Positions 10,141-32,744 of a stretch of DNA of 64,000 nucleotides are shown in pieces. Under the pieces are notes generated by a model. That model was given only the letters and a program-made list of their open reading frames with translations, was not told where the DNA came from and did no database searches. The position numbers and the translations under genes are program-made. This DNA comes from Vibrio neonatus (GTDB lineage Bacteria; Pseudomonadota; Gammaproteobacteria; Enterobacterales; Vibrionaceae): the NCBI RefSeq assembly GCF_024346975.1, contig NZ_AP024885.1, positions 2,418,001-2,482,000 on the forward strand, read 5' to 3'. Every line of letters begins with the position of its first letter. The first letter of the stretch is position 1.

Positions 10141-10217
10141 TGGCGGAGTGGACGGGACTCGAACCCGCGACCCCCGGCGTGACAGGCCGGTATTCTAACC
10201 AACTGAACTACCACTCC
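10141..10217 (-). tRNA. tRNA-Asp (GTC)
   Basis: 77 nt on the minus strand, 7-bp acceptor stem (GGAGTGG / CCACTCC), anticodon GTC in CCTGTCACG, T-loop GTTCGAGTC and encoded CCA. It is the distal tRNA of rRNA operon A, after 5S, as in some enterobacterial operons. Confidence 0.97.
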
Positions 10218-10299
10218 GCACCAATTTGTTACTAAACAAGGTCTTATAAATGCCTTATCCAGTTTTTGTCTCTAGATATAAAATCTAAAAACTTAATTA

Positions 10300-10419
10300 A
10301 AGCCTGGCGATGTCCTACTCTCACATGGGGAAGCCCCACACTACCATCGGCGCTATTGTGTTTCACTTCTGAGTTCGGCATGGAATCAGGTGGGTCCACA
10401 ATGCTATGGTCGCCAAGCA
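10300..10419 (-). rRNA. rrf: 5S rRNA, operon A
   Basis: A 120-nt match to gammaproteobacterial 5S: it starts TGCTTGGCGACC and ends with the complementary CGCCAGGCTT, so the terminal stem closes. Ends are placed by that stem. Confidence 0.95.
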
Positions 10420-10545
10420 AATTTTGCTTTACTTTCAGCTTTTTAAAAAAGCTAAAGGTAAAATAATCTAGAAAGCTGTATTTAAAAGTCTCTGTCACAC
10501 ATTCAAAGTTCTTACTTCGAGTCCACAAAACCCCTTGGGTGTTGT

Positions 10546-13433
<2,888 letters not shown>

Positions 13434-13764
13434 ATACAACCCCAAAGGGTCTTGCTTAACGCAATACGTTTGCTACAACGTAGTATGACGTTTCCAAGGT
13501 GCGTTATCTCTTTATTATGAGCGAGATAACATTCGATTTTGCCGGACTCAAATTTGAATAACATCAGGCAATGATGTTATTCCCAAGAACACTTGAATGT
13601 GTGTTGGTACCTACATCATAAAGATATAGAATTTGAGAACTTTTAAATTTGATAAGTAATAAATCAATTACTTATCGTCAGCTTTCCAAATTGTTAAAGA
13701 GCATGATTATTTCCTAAACGGAAATACCATTTTTAAAGATTCTACTTTCAAGAACACTTAAAGA

Positions 13765-13840
13765 TGGTGGAGCTATGCGGGATCGAACCGCAGACCTCCT
13801 GCGTGCAAGGCAGGCGCTCTCCCAGCTGAGCTATAGCCCC
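13765..13840 (-). tRNA. tRNA-Ala (TGC) in the 16S-23S spacer of operon A
   Basis: 76 nt on the minus strand; GGGGCTATAGCTCAGC 5' half, anticodon TGC in CTTGCACG, T-loop GTTCGATCC, encoded CCA. It follows tRNA-Ile in transcription order. The rest of the spacer (13434-13764) holds the conserved 23S processing stem and a boxA-like AAATTGTTAAAGAGC near 13690-13704 on the plus strand. Confidence 0.97.
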
Positions 13841-13928
13841 ATCTTGGTATTTTTTCTTAGACAAGGCAGATTGTGAGGCCGTGTACATCAGTACACAACG
13901 AAGAATCTAACGCAGTATAAGGAAAAAT

Positions 13929-14005
13929 TGGTGGGTCTGAGTGGACTTGAACCACCGACCTCCCGCTTATCAGGCGAGCGCTCTAACCAGCTGAGCTACA
14001 GACCC
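13929..14005 (-). tRNA. tRNA-Ile (GAT) in the 16S-23S spacer of operon A
   Basis: 77 nt on the minus strand; GGGTCTGTAGCTCAGC 5' half, anticodon GAT in CTGATAAG, T-loop GTTCAAGTC, encoded CCA. It is the first spacer tRNA after 16S, the standard Ile-Ala order. Confidence 0.97.
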
Positions 14006-14104
14006 AATTTTTCACAAAACAACTAAAAGCTGTTTCGTAAAATACTCTCTTACTTTCTAAACCATATCAATCTGTGTGGACACTCATCGTGAGTAATCAT
14101 CGTA

Positions 14105-15657
<1,553 letters not shown>

Positions 15658-15853
15658 AAGTTTTTTGTTCCTAAGAACGGCTCAATGAATACTGACTTCA
15701 AAACTACTAATGTAATTTTAAAGCTATTATCATTCCAACAGAATGATAATGAATTGACTGTGCCAATGATTAAAAATCATTGTATTGGTCACTCAGTTCA
15801 TTGATAAATCTTTTCGATTATCATCAACGAGTGCCCACACAGATTGATAGGTT

Positions 15854-15869
15854 TAAATTGTTAAAGAGC
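15854..15869 (-). promoter_or_regulatory. boxA antitermination element, operon A leader
   Basis: GCTCTTTAACAATTTA on the minus strand, identical to the conserved rrn leader boxA bound by NusB/NusE. It lies about 200 bp before 16S. Confidence 0.85.
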
Positions 15870-15906
15870 GTTGCTTTCCGTGTCGTAACACGTGAGCAGG
15901 AGGCGT

Positions 15907-15934
15907 ATATTACGCTTTCTACTTTGAAAGTCAA
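15907..15934 (-). promoter_or_regulatory. rRNA operon A promoter
   Basis: On the minus strand: -35 TTGACT, 16-bp spacer, -10 TAATAT, then an ACGCCTCC discriminator typical of stringently controlled stable-RNA promoters. An AT-rich stretch upstream (15935-15960) could act as an UP element. It lies between the 5S of operon B and the 16S of operon A. Confidence 0.85.
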
Positions 15935-15970
15935 CATAAAATTCTGAATTAAATTCAAAACCTTATGGTA

Positions 15971-15993
15971 ACTTCTTTCATTCAGAAAGAAGT
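15971..15993 (-). repeat. 9-bp hairpin after 5S of operon B, no T-tract
   Basis: ACTTCTTTC / GAAAGAAGT with a 5-base loop, 8 bases after the 5S 3' end. No T-run follows on the minus strand, so it does not look like an intrinsic terminator; it could be a processing or 3'-end stabilising stem. The same stem with a different loop follows the 5S of operon C. Confidence 0.6.
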
Positions 15994-16001
15994 AGAAATT
16001 A

Positions 16002-16121
16002 AAGCCTGGCGATGTCCTACTCTCACATGGGGAAGCCCCACACTACCATCGGCGCTATTGTGTTTCACTTCTGAGTTCGGCATGGAATCAGGTGGGTCCA
16101 CAATGCTATGGTCGCCAAGCA
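16002..16121 (-). rRNA. rrf: 5S rRNA, operon B
   Basis: 120 nt, apparently identical to the 5S of operon A over its length; terminal stem closes. Confidence 0.95.
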
Positions 16122-16245
16122 AATTCTTTTTTACTTCCAGCTTTTAAAAAGCTAGAGGTAAATAATTCGGAAAACTGTATTTAAAAGTTATATGTCACAC
16201 ATTCAAAGTTCTTACTTTGAGTCCACAAAACCCCTTGGGTGTTGT

Positions 16246-19133
<2,888 letters not shown>

Positions 19134-19547
19134 ATACAACCCCAAAGGGTCTTGCTTAACGCAATACGTTTGCTACAACGTAGTATGACGTTTCCAAGGT
19201 GCGTTATCTCTTTATTATGAGCGAGATAACTATTGTTTATTTCCGCTTTAAAAAGCAGAAGCAAACATCGATTTTGCCGGACTCAAATTTGAATGTATTC
19301 TGGCAAGAATACATTCCCAAGAACACTTGAATGTGTGTTGGTACCTAACAATAAATTGTTAGGATTTGAGAACTTTTAAATTTGATAAATGATGAAATCA
19401 CATCATTTATCGTCAGCTTTCCAAATTGTTAAAGAGCATAAAGCAAAAAGCTTTAATCAATAACCGAAGTCATTAATTAAAGCTCTAGTACTTTAACTAA
19501 AATAAACCATCAATCTGTGTGGACACTCATCGTGAATAATCATCGTA
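19134..19547 (-). other. 16S-23S spacer of operon B, no tRNA
   Basis: A 414-bp spacer with no tRNA cloverleaf on either strand. It keeps the shared 23S processing region, a boxA-like AAATTGTTAAAGAGC near 19423-19437 (plus strand) and the shared 16S-proximal segment. Compared with A and C, extra sequence follows the GCGAGATAAC motif at about 19231-19262, and the middle is replaced by unrelated AT-rich sequence. Confidence 0.85.
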
Positions 19548-21100
<1,553 letters not shown>

Positions 21101-21313
21101 AAGTTTTTTTGTTCCTAAGAACGGCTCAATGAATACTGACTTCAAAACTGTTCCTTACTCGAAAGTAAGAAGTAATTTTAAAGCTATTATCGTTCCAACA
21201 GAACGATAATGAATTGACTGTGCCAATGATTAAACATCATTGTATTGGTCACTCAGTTCATTGATAAATCTTTTCGATTATCATCAACGAGTGCCCACAC
21301 AGATTGATAGGTT

Positions 21314-21329
21314 TAAATTGTTAAAGAGC
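21314..21329 (-). promoter_or_regulatory. boxA antitermination element, operon B leader
   Basis: Same 16-base GCTCTTTAACAATTTA element as in operon A, in a nearly identical leader. Confidence 0.85.
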
Positions 21330-21366
21330 GTTGCTTTCCGTGTCGTAACACGTGAGCAGGAGGCGT

Positions 21367-21394
21367 ATATTACGCTTTCTACTTTGAAAGTCAA
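21367..21394 (-). promoter_or_regulatory. rRNA operon B promoter
   Basis: TTGACT, 16-bp spacer, TAATAT and ACGCCTCC discriminator on the minus strand, identical to the operon A promoter with a 5460-bp offset. Confidence 0.85.
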
Positions 21395-21430
21395 CATAAA
21401 ATTCTGAATTAAATTCAAAACCTTATGGTA

Positions 21431-21453
21431 ACTTCTTTCAAACAGAAAGAAGT
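21431..21453 (-). repeat. 9-bp hairpin after 5S of operon C, no T-tract
   Basis: Same ACTTCTTTC / GAAAGAAGT stem as after the 5S of operon B. The loop differs (AAACA against ATTCA on the plus strand) while the arms are conserved, and no T-run follows. Confidence 0.6.
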
Positions 21454-21461
21454 AGAAATTA

Positions 21462-21581
21462 AAGCCTGGCGATGTCCTACTCTCACATGGGGAAGCCCCA
21501 CACTACCATCGGCGCTATTGTGTTTCACTTCTGAGTTCGGCATGGAATCAGGTGGGTCCACAATGCTATGGTCGCCAAGCA
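21462..21581 (-). rRNA. rrf: 5S rRNA, operon C
   Basis: 120 nt, same terminal stem and sequence as the other two 5S genes. The 23S-5S spacer is shorter than in A and B. Confidence 0.95.
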
Positions 21582-21668
21582 AAATTTTAAAATTCGGAAA
21601 GCTATATTAAAAGTTATGTCACACATTCAAAGTTCTACTTTGAGTCCACAAAACCCCTTGGGTGTTGT

Positions 21669-24557
<2,889 letters not shown>

Positions 24558-24924
24558 ATACAACCCCAAAGGGTCTTGCTTAACGCAATACGTTTGCTAC
24601 AACGTAGTATGACGTTTCCAAGGTGCGTTATCTCTTTATTATGAGCGAGATAACATTCGATTTTGCCGGACTCAAATTTGAATAACATCAGGCAATGATG
24701 TTATTCCCAAGAACACTTGAATGTGTGTTGGTACCTAATGATTAAATCATTAGGATTTGAGAACTTTTAAATTTGATAAGTAATGCTTTCTCAGTATAAA
24801 ACTGGACATTACTTATCGTCAGCTTTCCAAATTGTTAAAGAGCATGAATTTACTATCTATAAAGACAGTGAAACCATTTTTAAAAACACTTAACTCTTCG
24901 TTTAAGAAGAAATGCGCTTAAAGA

Positions 24925-25000
24925 TGGTATCCCGTAGGGGAGTCGAACCCCTGTTACCGCCGTGAAAGGGCGGTGTCCTAGGCCTCTAGACGAACGGGAC
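24925..25000 (-). tRNA. tRNA-Glu (TTC) in the 16S-23S spacer of operon C
   Basis: 76 nt on the minus strand; GTCCCGTTCGTCTAGAGG 5' part, anticodon TTC in CCTTTCACG, T-loop GTTCGACTC, encoded CCA. The acceptor stem is GTCCCGT / ACGGGAT, so position 1-72 is G-U and the discriminator is A, unlike the G-C and G of E. coli tRNA-Glu. Confidence 0.96.
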
Positions 25001-25069
25001 ATAGGAATAACTCTCAACTTTCTAAACCGTATCAATCTGTGTGGACACTCATCGTGAATAATCATCGTA

Positions 25070-26622
<1,553 letters not shown>

Positions 26623-26818
26623 AAGTTTTTTTGGTCTTGCGACCGGCTCAATGAATACTGACTTCAAAACTACTATGTAATTTTAAAGCTATTATCGTTC
26701 CAACAGAACGATAATGAATTGACTGTGCCAATGATTAAAAATCATTGTATTGGTCACTCAGTTCATTGATAAATCTTTTCGATTATCATCAACGAGTGCC
26801 CACACAGATTGATAGGTT

Positions 26819-26834
26819 TAAATTGTTAAAGAGC
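26819..26834 (-). promoter_or_regulatory. boxA antitermination element, operon C leader
   Basis: GCTCTTTAACAATTTA on the minus strand between the P2 promoter and 16S. Confidence 0.85.
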
Positions 26835-26883
26835 GTGCTTTGCGACGTTTCCTTTTGTGAGGAAGCTCTCAAAGCGGACGGCC

Positions 26884-26911
26884 ATTCTAGCGATTTGAAC
26901 CTCAGTGTCAA
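26884..26911 (-). promoter_or_regulatory. rRNA operon C promoter P2
   Basis: Minus strand TTGACA, 16-bp spacer, TAGAAT. The -35 is a perfect consensus. It lies about 130 bp downstream of P1. Confidence 0.8.
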
Positions 26912-27013
26912 ACACTTTTTTGAATTTATTTTCTAAGAGAAGTTAAACTCAAATGGTTCGGCTAGTTAGCCTACTGAATTACTGCGAAGCGTTGTGTGCT
27001 CTGCCGTGTCAGT

Positions 27014-27090
27014 GAGGCGCATTATAGAGATGCTCAGCTTGTTGGCAAGGCTTTTTTTCAATAAATTTAATAAAAAAAGCCTTTCGTTCA
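27014..27090 (-). promoter_or_regulatory. rRNA operon C promoter P1 with UP element
   Basis: Minus strand TTGCCA (27043-27048), 16-bp spacer, TATAAT (27021-27026) and a GCGCCTC discriminator, very like E. coli rrn P1. Upstream (27049-27090) are A/T tracts that fit an UP element for the RNA polymerase alpha subunit. With P2 it heads the tandem rRNA block. Confidence 0.9.
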
Positions 27091-27143
27091 TTTTTTGAGT
27101 GAAACGCTTATTTATCTATTTTTACCCCCCACTTAGGTACAGG

Positions 27144-27152
27144 TTATCCACA
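27144..27152 (+). promoter_or_regulatory. single perfect DnaA box
   Basis: TTATCCACA, a perfect match to the high-affinity DnaA box, about 55 bp upstream of the P1 UP element. Only one box is present and there is no AT-rich unwinding cluster, so this is not an origin; chance cannot be excluded. Confidence 0.4.
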
Positions 27153-27170
27153 GACTTATCCTTAAAACGA

Positions 27171-27197
27171 AAAAAACCGCCTAATTTGGCGGTTTTT
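27171..27197 (-). terminator. cysH terminator
   Basis: On the minus strand AAAACCGCC / GGCGGTTTT with a 6-base loop and a run of T, 25 bp after the cysH stop. It has T-tracts both ways. Confidence 0.92.
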
Positions 27198-27221
27198 GAA
27201 TTTACTTAATATAAAGAGGAA

Positions 27222-27995
27222 TTAGATCCCTGAGCCGTCAGATTCACTATTATCTTCATGCAAACCACATTCTCTCTTCAAACCAAAGAAGCGAGTATCT
27301 TGTTCTTTCATGCCTTCTTGGTATTTTTCAGTAGTATGCACATCACCAATAGAGACATATCCCTGAGCTTTAAGCGGATGCTGAGGTAATTGATGCTCTT
27401 CTATATAGCTATTTACTTGTTCACTCGTCCAATTAACAATCGGTAAAAACTTAAATACGCCATTTTGGATAGACAGTACTGGCAATCCACCACGTGAATC
27501 GGACTGACTTCTTCTTAGGCCAGAAAACCAAGTGCCCACTTTCAACTCTGATAGTGCTCTATGCATTGGTTCTACTTTATTAAGTTTGTTGTATTGGGTT
27601 ATCCCCTCTACACCTTTAGTCCATAGTTGACCAAATCGAGCTTCTTGCCATGCAGAACTTAATGGGCTGCTATATACCTTTAGGTTTAGGCTCAATAATT
27701 CCGTCAGCTCATCAATAAACTGATACGTTTCTGGAAATAGATAACCGGTATCAGTCAAAATCACAGGGATATTCGGTTGCTGTCTAGAAACCAAGTGCAG
27801 CATCACGGCCGCTTGTGCGCCAAAACTTGAAGAAAGAGCGAAGCTTCCTTGTAAGTTTTCTAGCGCCCAAGCAATTCTTTGTTCAGCTGAAAGATCTTCT
27901 AGATCAGCATTCAGTTTTGCCAACTCAAGAGTTTGCTGCACCTTATTTAGGTTCACTATCTCTTTTAAGTTTAATTTCTGTGTCAGTTCAAGCAT
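27222..27995 (-). CDS. cysH: phosphoadenosine phosphosulfate reductase CysH
   Basis: Reduces 3'-phosphoadenylyl sulfate to sulfite with thioredoxin or glutaredoxin in the cytoplasm, during assimilatory sulfate reduction. The 257 residues are slightly longer than E. coli CysH (244). The catalytic ECGLH motif is at the C-terminus (Cys243), and the substrate-binding region includes [12 protein letters not shown] (about 58-69) and [13 protein letters not shown]. The extra Cys-Cys and Cys-X2-Cys pairs of iron-sulfur APS reductases are absent, so PAPS is the expected substrate. It is last of the cysJIH operon, overlapping the end of cysI by 8 bases, and ends at a strong terminator. Confidence 0.96.
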   Translation of the reverse strand: MLELTQKLNLKEIVNLNKVQQTLELAKLNADLEDLSAEQRIAWALENLQGSFALSSSFGAQAAVMLHLVSRQQPNIPVILTDTGYLFPETYQFIDELTELLSLNLKVYSSPLSSAWQEARFGQLWTKGVEGITQYNKLNKVEPMHRALSELKVGTWFSGLRRSQSDSRGGLPVLSIQNGVFKFLPIVNWTSEQVNSYIEEHQLPQHPLKAQGYVSIGDVHTTEKYQEGMKEQDTRFFGLKRECGLHEDNSESDGSGI

Positions 27996-29703
27996 GGAAA
28001 TCCCTCTTCGATACTATGACTTCTTTTACGATACCATCACGAATGACAAAGTCCCCAAACGCTTCATCAGCTAAACGCTCTGCAGCCCATCGTTCCACCA
28101 GCGAATCGATGTCTTGTAGAATTTGTGCGGAACTGATGTTCTCTTTATATAGCTTAGGTACTCGTGTACCCGCTTTATTACCGCCAAGGTACAAGTTATA
28201 TCTGTCTGGTGCTTTACCGACTAAACCGATTTCAGCCAGCATTGCTCGGCCACAGCCATTAGGACAACCCGTTACTCGCAAGATAATGCTTTCGTCATCA
28301 CTGATTGAATGCTGTTTCAAGATGCCTTCAACATCAGTCACAAATTGAGGAAGGAAGCGTTCTGCTTCTGCCATTGCTAGCGGACAGGTTGGGTACGCTA
28401 CACAGGCCATTGAATCTTGACGCTGTTTAGAAGTTGTTGGATCAAGCAAGCCATGCTCGAACGCTATCTTTTCAATCTTCTGTTTATCTTTTAACGGTAC
28501 ACCTGCCACGATGAGGTTCTGATTTGCTGTCATACGTAAATCGCCAGTGTGGATTTTAGCAATCTCAGCAACACCTGTTTTCAGTGGTTTACCTGGGTAA
28601 TCTAATAAGCGGCCGTTTTCAATAAACAGCGTTAAGTGATGCTTACCGTCTATACCTTCTAACCAACCAAACTTATCGCCACGGTTAGTCAGTTGATAAG
28701 GTTTGATCGGCTCAAAGCTTACGCCTGAACGTTTCTCAACTTCTTGTTTGAACACATCGATGCCAACGCGATCTAATGTGTACTTGGTTTTTGCATTTTT
28801 ACGATTTGAGCGATTACCCCAGTCACGTTGAGTAGTGACTACGGCAGCGGCAATATCTAATGTGTTCTCTAGAGAGATATAACCAAACTCATCCGCTTTA
28901 CGTGGGTAAGTTGAGTTATCACCATGAGTCATGGCCAGGCCACCACCCACTAATACATTAAAGCCAACTAACTTGCCGTCTTTTGCTACTGCGACAAAGT
29001 TAAGATCGTTCGCGTGCAAATCAACATCGTTGTCTGGCGGTACAACGACTGTTGTTTTAAATTTACGGGGCAGATAGTTGCTACCTAAGATTGGTTCTTC
29101 GTCTGTAGTCTCAAGCTTCTCACCGTCTAACCATATTTCAGCATAAGCTCTGGTTTTTGGTAGTAGGTGCTCACTGATCTTAGTGGCCCACTCATACGCT
29201 TGCTGATGCAATTCAGACTCAACAGGATTACTACTACATAGCACGTTACGGTTTACGTCACCCGCGGTGGCAATAGAATCAATACCAATTGAATTTAGAG
29301 TTTGGTGCATCAACTTAATGTTTGGCTTCAATACTCCATGAAACTGGAATGTTTGACGCGTAGTAAGACGGATGCTGCCATAGAGCGAACTTTCAGTTGC
29401 AAACTTGTCGATAGCGAGCCATTGCTTAGGAGTAATCACTCCCCCAGGCATACGCGCACGCAACATCACATTATGCAGTGGTTCCAATTTTTGCTTAGCA
29501 CGCTCATTGCGGATATCTCTATCATCTTGCTGATACATGCCGTGAAAACGGATTAACTGAAAATTGTCCGCGTCGAACCCACCTGTAATCTCATTTTTGA
29601 GGTCGTTGGTAATGGTACCGCGCAAAAAGTTACTTTCTCGTTTTAATCTTTCATTGTCAGAAAGTGGGCCCAACTCGTCGCCCAACACTACTTGCTTTTC
29701 CAT
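27988..29703 (-). CDS. cysI: sulfite reductase hemoprotein beta subunit CysI
   Basis: Catalyses six-electron reduction of sulfite to sulfide on a siroheme coupled to a 4Fe-4S cluster. The 571 residues match the usual length (570 in E. coli). The four cluster cysteines are in the canonical CX5C ([11 protein letters not shown]) and CX3C ([10 protein letters not shown]) motifs in the C-terminal half, and arginines for sulfite binding lie in [15 protein letters not shown] (about 110-124). The start codon overlaps the cysJ stop by one base (TAATG), and the 3' end overlaps cysH, so translation of the three genes is coupled. It acts with the flavoprotein CysJ as the NADPH-dependent complex. Confidence 0.97.
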   Translation of the reverse strand: MEKQVVLGDELGPLSDNERLKRESNFLRGTITNDLKNEITGGFDADNFQLIRFHGMYQQDDRDIRNERAKQKLEPLHNVMLRARMPGGVITPKQWLAIDKFATESSLYGSIRLTTRQTFQFHGVLKPNIKLMHQTLNSIGIDSIATAGDVNRNVLCSSNPVESELHQQAYEWATKISEHLLPKTRAYAEIWLDGEKLETTDEEPILGSNYLPRKFKTTVVVPPDNDVDLHANDLNFVAVAKDGKLVGFNVLVGGGLAMTHGDNSTYPRKADEFGYISLENTLDIAAAVVTTQRDWGNRSNRKNAKTKYTLDRVGIDVFKQEVEKRSGVSFEPIKPYQLTNRGDKFGWLEGIDGKHHLTLFIENGRLLDYPGKPLKTGVAEIAKIHTGDLRMTANQNLIVAGVPLKDKQKIEKIAFEHGLLDPTTSKQRQDSMACVAYPTCPLAMAEAERFLPQFVTDVEGILKQHSISDDESIILRVTGCPNGCGRAMLAEIGLVGKAPDRYNLYLGGNKAGTRVPKLYKENISSAQILQDIDSLVERWAAERLADEAFGDFVIRDGIVKEVIVSKRDFHA

Positions 29704-31508
29704 TAGTACACGTCCCTTTGGTATCTTTTCTGTTTACGAAGGTCTTTTAGCCATTCTTCTGCACTTTCTGCGTCTAACCCACCTTGCTGTTGTGCAATTT
29801 CAAGTAAGGTTGCTTGTACATCTTTAGCCATTCTTTCTGCGTCACCACATACATAGAGGTAAGCGCCATCTTGCAGCCATTGCCATACTTGCTGTGCATT
29901 TTGTTTTAGCTTGTCTTGCACATAGACTTTATTGGCACCGTCACGGCTAAAGGCGACATCCAACTGGCTCAATAAGCCTTCTTTTAGGTAACGTTGGAAT
30001 TCAACTTGGTATAAGAAGTCTTGAGCAAAAGTGCGATCACCGAATACTAACCAGTTTTTACCTTCTGCTTCTCTAGAGTCACGCTCTTGTAAGAAACTTC
30101 TAAACGGTGCAATACCCGTTCCTGGGCCAATCATAATAACGGGCGCATTATCATCGGTTGGAAGTTTGAAGTTATTGTTGTGTTCGATGAATACTTTTAC
30201 TTCTTCACCCTCTTCTAGTCCATTAGATAGGAAACCAGAAGCGCCACCGATTCTTTGACCTTTATTTGTTTCATACTCCACCACACCAACAGTTAGGTGT
30301 ACCTCTTCATCCACTTCAGATTGAGCTGATGAGATTGAATATAAGCGAGGAGTTAAACGTCGCAACATAGAAGTCAGCTCAGTTGCGGTTAGCTTGGCTT
30401 TCTTCTCTGAAATAACGTCAATGATCTGAGTTTTAGCGGCGTATTCTCTTAGCTTGTTTTTGTCTTCCACAAGCTTAAGCAGTTTCTTGCTCGCTGACTT
30501 CTCGGCGTATTGAGTAATAAATTGCGGATTAGATGAAGTCACTTCAAACTGTTCAATCAGCGCTTGCTGTAATGAAGTTGGCCTACCGTCTACCTCGATA
30601 GACTCATCTTTATCTAAACCAACTGCGGCAATAATTGAATCCACCAGCTGTGCATCATTTTTATACCAAACCCCTAACGCATCACCCGGTTGATAGGTAA
30701 TGCCTGATTCTTCTAAATCAATTTCGATATGACGAACGTCTTTCGTTGAATCGCGGCCAGTAATTTTTTGGTTGGTCAGTAAGGTCGCGGTATATGGCGA
30801 TTGCTTAGTGTATTCAGAAGCACTGTTAGAAAGTGGCAATTGAACAACGCCGTTACTCACTTCTACATTAGATTCTTTAAATAGCTCACCGATAGTGCTC
30901 AGAGCTTGAGACTGCCAGTTCGCCACAGGTGATTCGTAATCCACATCACAGTCGATTCGTTCTAGGAAAGGCGTTGCCCCTAACTTACTCAGAGCAGCAT
31001 CAAAATCCTTACCTGTTTGGCAGAAGAATTCGTAGCTAGAGTCACCAAGCCCGACAACCGCGTATTGCAGTTTGTCCAGTTTTGGCGCTTTTTTAGAATT
31101 GAGGTAGTCATAAAACTCTATCGCATTGTCAGGAACTTCACCTTCACCATTGGTAGAGGCAACGACAATTAAATGCGTTTCGTTTTTCAGGTTCTTAAGT
31201 TTGTAATCAGCCGCATCATAAAGTTTAGCTTCGAAACCTTCTGCCACTACTTTGGCATGCAGTTGTTTAGCGACACCTTTGGCATTCCCAGTTTGAGAAG
31301 CAAAGATGATCGTCAACTGTGAAGGCGTTCCTACTGCAACTTGCGTCTCTGGAACAGAAGCAACAGCATGATTTTGACTAATACCGTAGAAATAGCCACT
31401 AACCCAAGCCAACTGTTGTGGCGATAGTTCGGAGGCAGCTTGTTTTAATTGGTTTGCTTGATTATCACTAAGTGGGGAAGCAAAGCCGGAAAGATCCTTG
31501 AGCAACAT
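29703..31508 (-). CDS. cysJ: sulfite reductase flavoprotein alpha subunit CysJ
   Basis: Passes electrons from NADPH through FAD and FMN to CysI. A flavodoxin-like FMN domain follows a short helical N-terminus (about 65-205; [29 protein letters not shown]). The FAD-binding domain with RLYSISS (about 390) and the NADPH domain with [17 protein letters not shown] (about 455-471) follow, ending in the DVY C-terminus typical of this family. About 600 residues, normal. The ATG at 31508 is preferred, but an in-frame GTG six bases upstream has a closer AGGGA ribosome-binding site and cannot be excluded. First gene of cysJIH. Confidence 0.96.
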   Translation of the reverse strand: MLLKDLSGFASPLSDNQANQLKQAASELSPQQLAWVSGYFYGISQNHAVASVPETQVAVGTPSQLTIIFASQTGNAKGVAKQLHAKVVAEGFEAKLYDAADYKLKNLKNETHLIVVASTNGEGEVPDNAIEFYDYLNSKKAPKLDKLQYAVVGLGDSSYEFFCQTGKDFDAALSKLGATPFLERIDCDVDYESPVANWQSQALSTIGELFKESNVEVSNGVVQLPLSNSASEYTKQSPYTATLLTNQKITGRDSTKDVRHIEIDLEESGITYQPGDALGVWYKNDAQLVDSIIAAVGLDKDESIEVDGRPTSLQQALIEQFEVTSSNPQFITQYAEKSASKKLLKLVEDKNKLREYAAKTQIIDVISEKKAKLTATELTSMLRRLTPRLYSISSAQSEVDEEVHLTVGVVEYETNKGQRIGGASGFLSNGLEEGEEVKVFIEHNNNFKLPTDDNAPVIMIGPGTGIAPFRSFLQERDSREAEGKNWLVFGDRTFAQDFLYQVEFQRYLKEGLLSQLDVAFSRDGANKVYVQDKLKQNAQQVWQWLQDGAYLYVCGDAERMAKDVQATLLEIAQQQGGLDAESAEEWLKDLRKQKRYQRDVY

Positions 31509-31514
31509 GGTCAC

Positions 31515-31621
31515 GTTTTCCCTGTATATTACATGACCACTAGATTACCTACTATTTGTAATAGCAATAAAGAATAAAGGGGTATGTTTAATAATAAAAA
31601 GGAATGAAAAAACCATTTCGC
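31515..31621 (-). promoter_or_regulatory. cysJIH promoter region
   Basis: The 107-bp region upstream of cysJ is AT-rich. On the minus strand a TTGCTA, 17-bp, TCTAGT arrangement could be a weak sigma-70 promoter, and the adjoining TTTATTCTTTATTGC tract resembles the degenerate CysB sites of E. coli cys promoters. Control by CysB is expected from the pathway; the site itself is too degenerate to call firmly. Confidence 0.3.
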
Positions 31622-31852
31622 CTATAGGGATTCAATTCTTACTTGGCTAAAACCCACTGCCATTGCACTTTTTGAGGCTGAATCTAAGTCGTTGTAATAG
31701 CGTTGTTCGCCTTGCGGATCAGTAAGCGCAAGCATACCGCCGTGGCTGTCTCGAAACTCTACAACCCACTGCCCGTCTAGGTCTGCTTGTTCCACAATAG
31801 CTTCCACCAAGCGCTCAGAGCGATATAACACACGAAGTTCATTGATTGTCAT
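31622..31852 (-). CDS. small uncharacterised protein, 76 aa
   Basis: I do not recognise a named family. The protein is acidic and soluble, starts MTINELRVLYRSERLVEAIVEQ (a probable amphipathic helix), then has a beta-rich centre (GQWVVEFRDSHGGMLALTD, where the strand-turn-strand pattern suggests a small beta hairpin) and a C-terminal helix-strand. There is no signal peptide, transmembrane segment or cysteine. The ATG has an upstream AGGAG at a rather long spacing of 11 bases. It lies between cysJ and an outer-membrane protein gene in the same direction, with its own 100-bp upstream gap from the cysJ promoter region. Coding composition is like the neighbours, so it is probably a real, lineage-conserved gene. 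Confidence 0.65.
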   Translation of the reverse strand: MTINELRVLYRSERLVEAIVEQADLDGQWVVEFRDSHGGMLALTDPQGEQRYYNDLDSASKSAMAVGFSQVRIESL

Positions 31853-31947
31853 ATAAAAGCTTGCTCCTGTTTTCTTCTATTAAGAATGGACCAAACTGCT
31901 AAAAATGCGAATTGAGAAGAGCTATCAATTAGAAAACAAAAGAGCAT

Positions 31948-31979
31948 AAAAAAACCAGCCTTTTATAAGAGACTGGTTT
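31948..31979 (-). terminator. terminator after the outer-membrane protein gene
   Basis: On the minus strand AAACCAG, a long loop, CTGGTTT and a run of seven T, 23 bp after the stop codon at 32002. Confidence 0.8.
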
Positions 31980-32001
31980 ATATATCGATCAAATAACACG
32001 C

Positions 32002-32661
32002 TTAAAAAGCGACTTGCACACCGGCAAACCAGCCATCCACAAAACCGTAGGCTTTCTTATCCACTTCTTTAAAGGTGTAATCGAGTACTCGGTACCCACC
32101 GCGTAATACTATGTCGGCAGAGTCAAATGCCACAGTGTATTGAATAGCACCGGTTAAATCCGCCGACTTCAACTCATCGGTCTCACCAAAATCAAATTCG
32201 CCAATAACAGCAAAGTTACTATTTGGCACTTGGATTAAGGCATTTGCGAACCAACTGAATATCACGCTATCAAAATCAATAGTGGTATTGGTTTCAGGAT
32301 CGTAAAACCGACTGTCTCGGTAATCCGTTAAAGTAAATCCAGCATCAAATTCAAGATTTTCAGTTCGTAACGGGCGGTAGTAAAAGGTGTAGTCAAACTT
32401 ATCATGGGCAAGAAAGTCGGTATCTAGCCCTGTATAACGAATTCTGAAATTAGGAAGGTAGGGAACATCATGCTCAATTTGTGCAGACAACACTGGTAAT
32501 TCATCATCAGCAAAGCGGGTTTCTCGAATTTTAGTGCTGCCCCAGAACATATCGGCGGTAACTTTGCCATGAACACCGGGTTCAATCACTTTTGCTTGTA
32601 CCGACCAAGAAGCGCCCAATGCAGCAGTTCCTATTGCCGCAATCAAAGTCCATTTGCTCAT
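32002..32661 (-). CDS. outer-membrane beta-barrel protein (TIGR04219-like)
   Basis: The 219-residue precursor has a clear signal peptide (MSKWTLIAAIGTAALGASWS, cleavage predicted after VQA at residue 23), then alternating hydrophobic/polar strands rich in aromatic residues, and ends in a terminal phenylalanine (WFAGVQVAF), the signal for insertion by the BAM complex. The pattern fits the TIGR04219 family of small 8- to 10-stranded barrels common in Vibrio and Shewanella; the function of that family is unknown. The start has a good GAGG ribosome-binding site. It is monocistronic or read with the 76-aa gene only by read-through, since a terminator separates them. Confidence 0.8.
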   Translation of the reverse strand: MSKWTLIAAIGTAALGASWSVQAKVIEPGVHGKVTADMFWGSTKIRETRFADDELPVLSAQIEHDVPYLPNFRIRYTGLDTDFLAHDKFDYTFYYRPLRTENLEFDAGFTLTDYRDSRFYDPETNTTIDFDSVIFSWFANALIQVPNSNFAVIGEFDFGETDELKSADLTGAIQYTVAFDSADIVLRGGYRVLDYTFKEVDKKAYGFVDGWFAGVQVAF

Positions 32662-32744
32662 TATCTACCTCTAAGAAAACCAAAATCGTTACTTTATTAG
32701 CAGATAGTAGCATAGGTAAACTTTAGATAAATCAATAAGCAAGC

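Noticed and set aside
27100..27170. Replication origin next to the DnaA box
   Set aside because: Only one DnaA box, no AT-rich repeats, and no dnaA/dnaN or gidA genes nearby.
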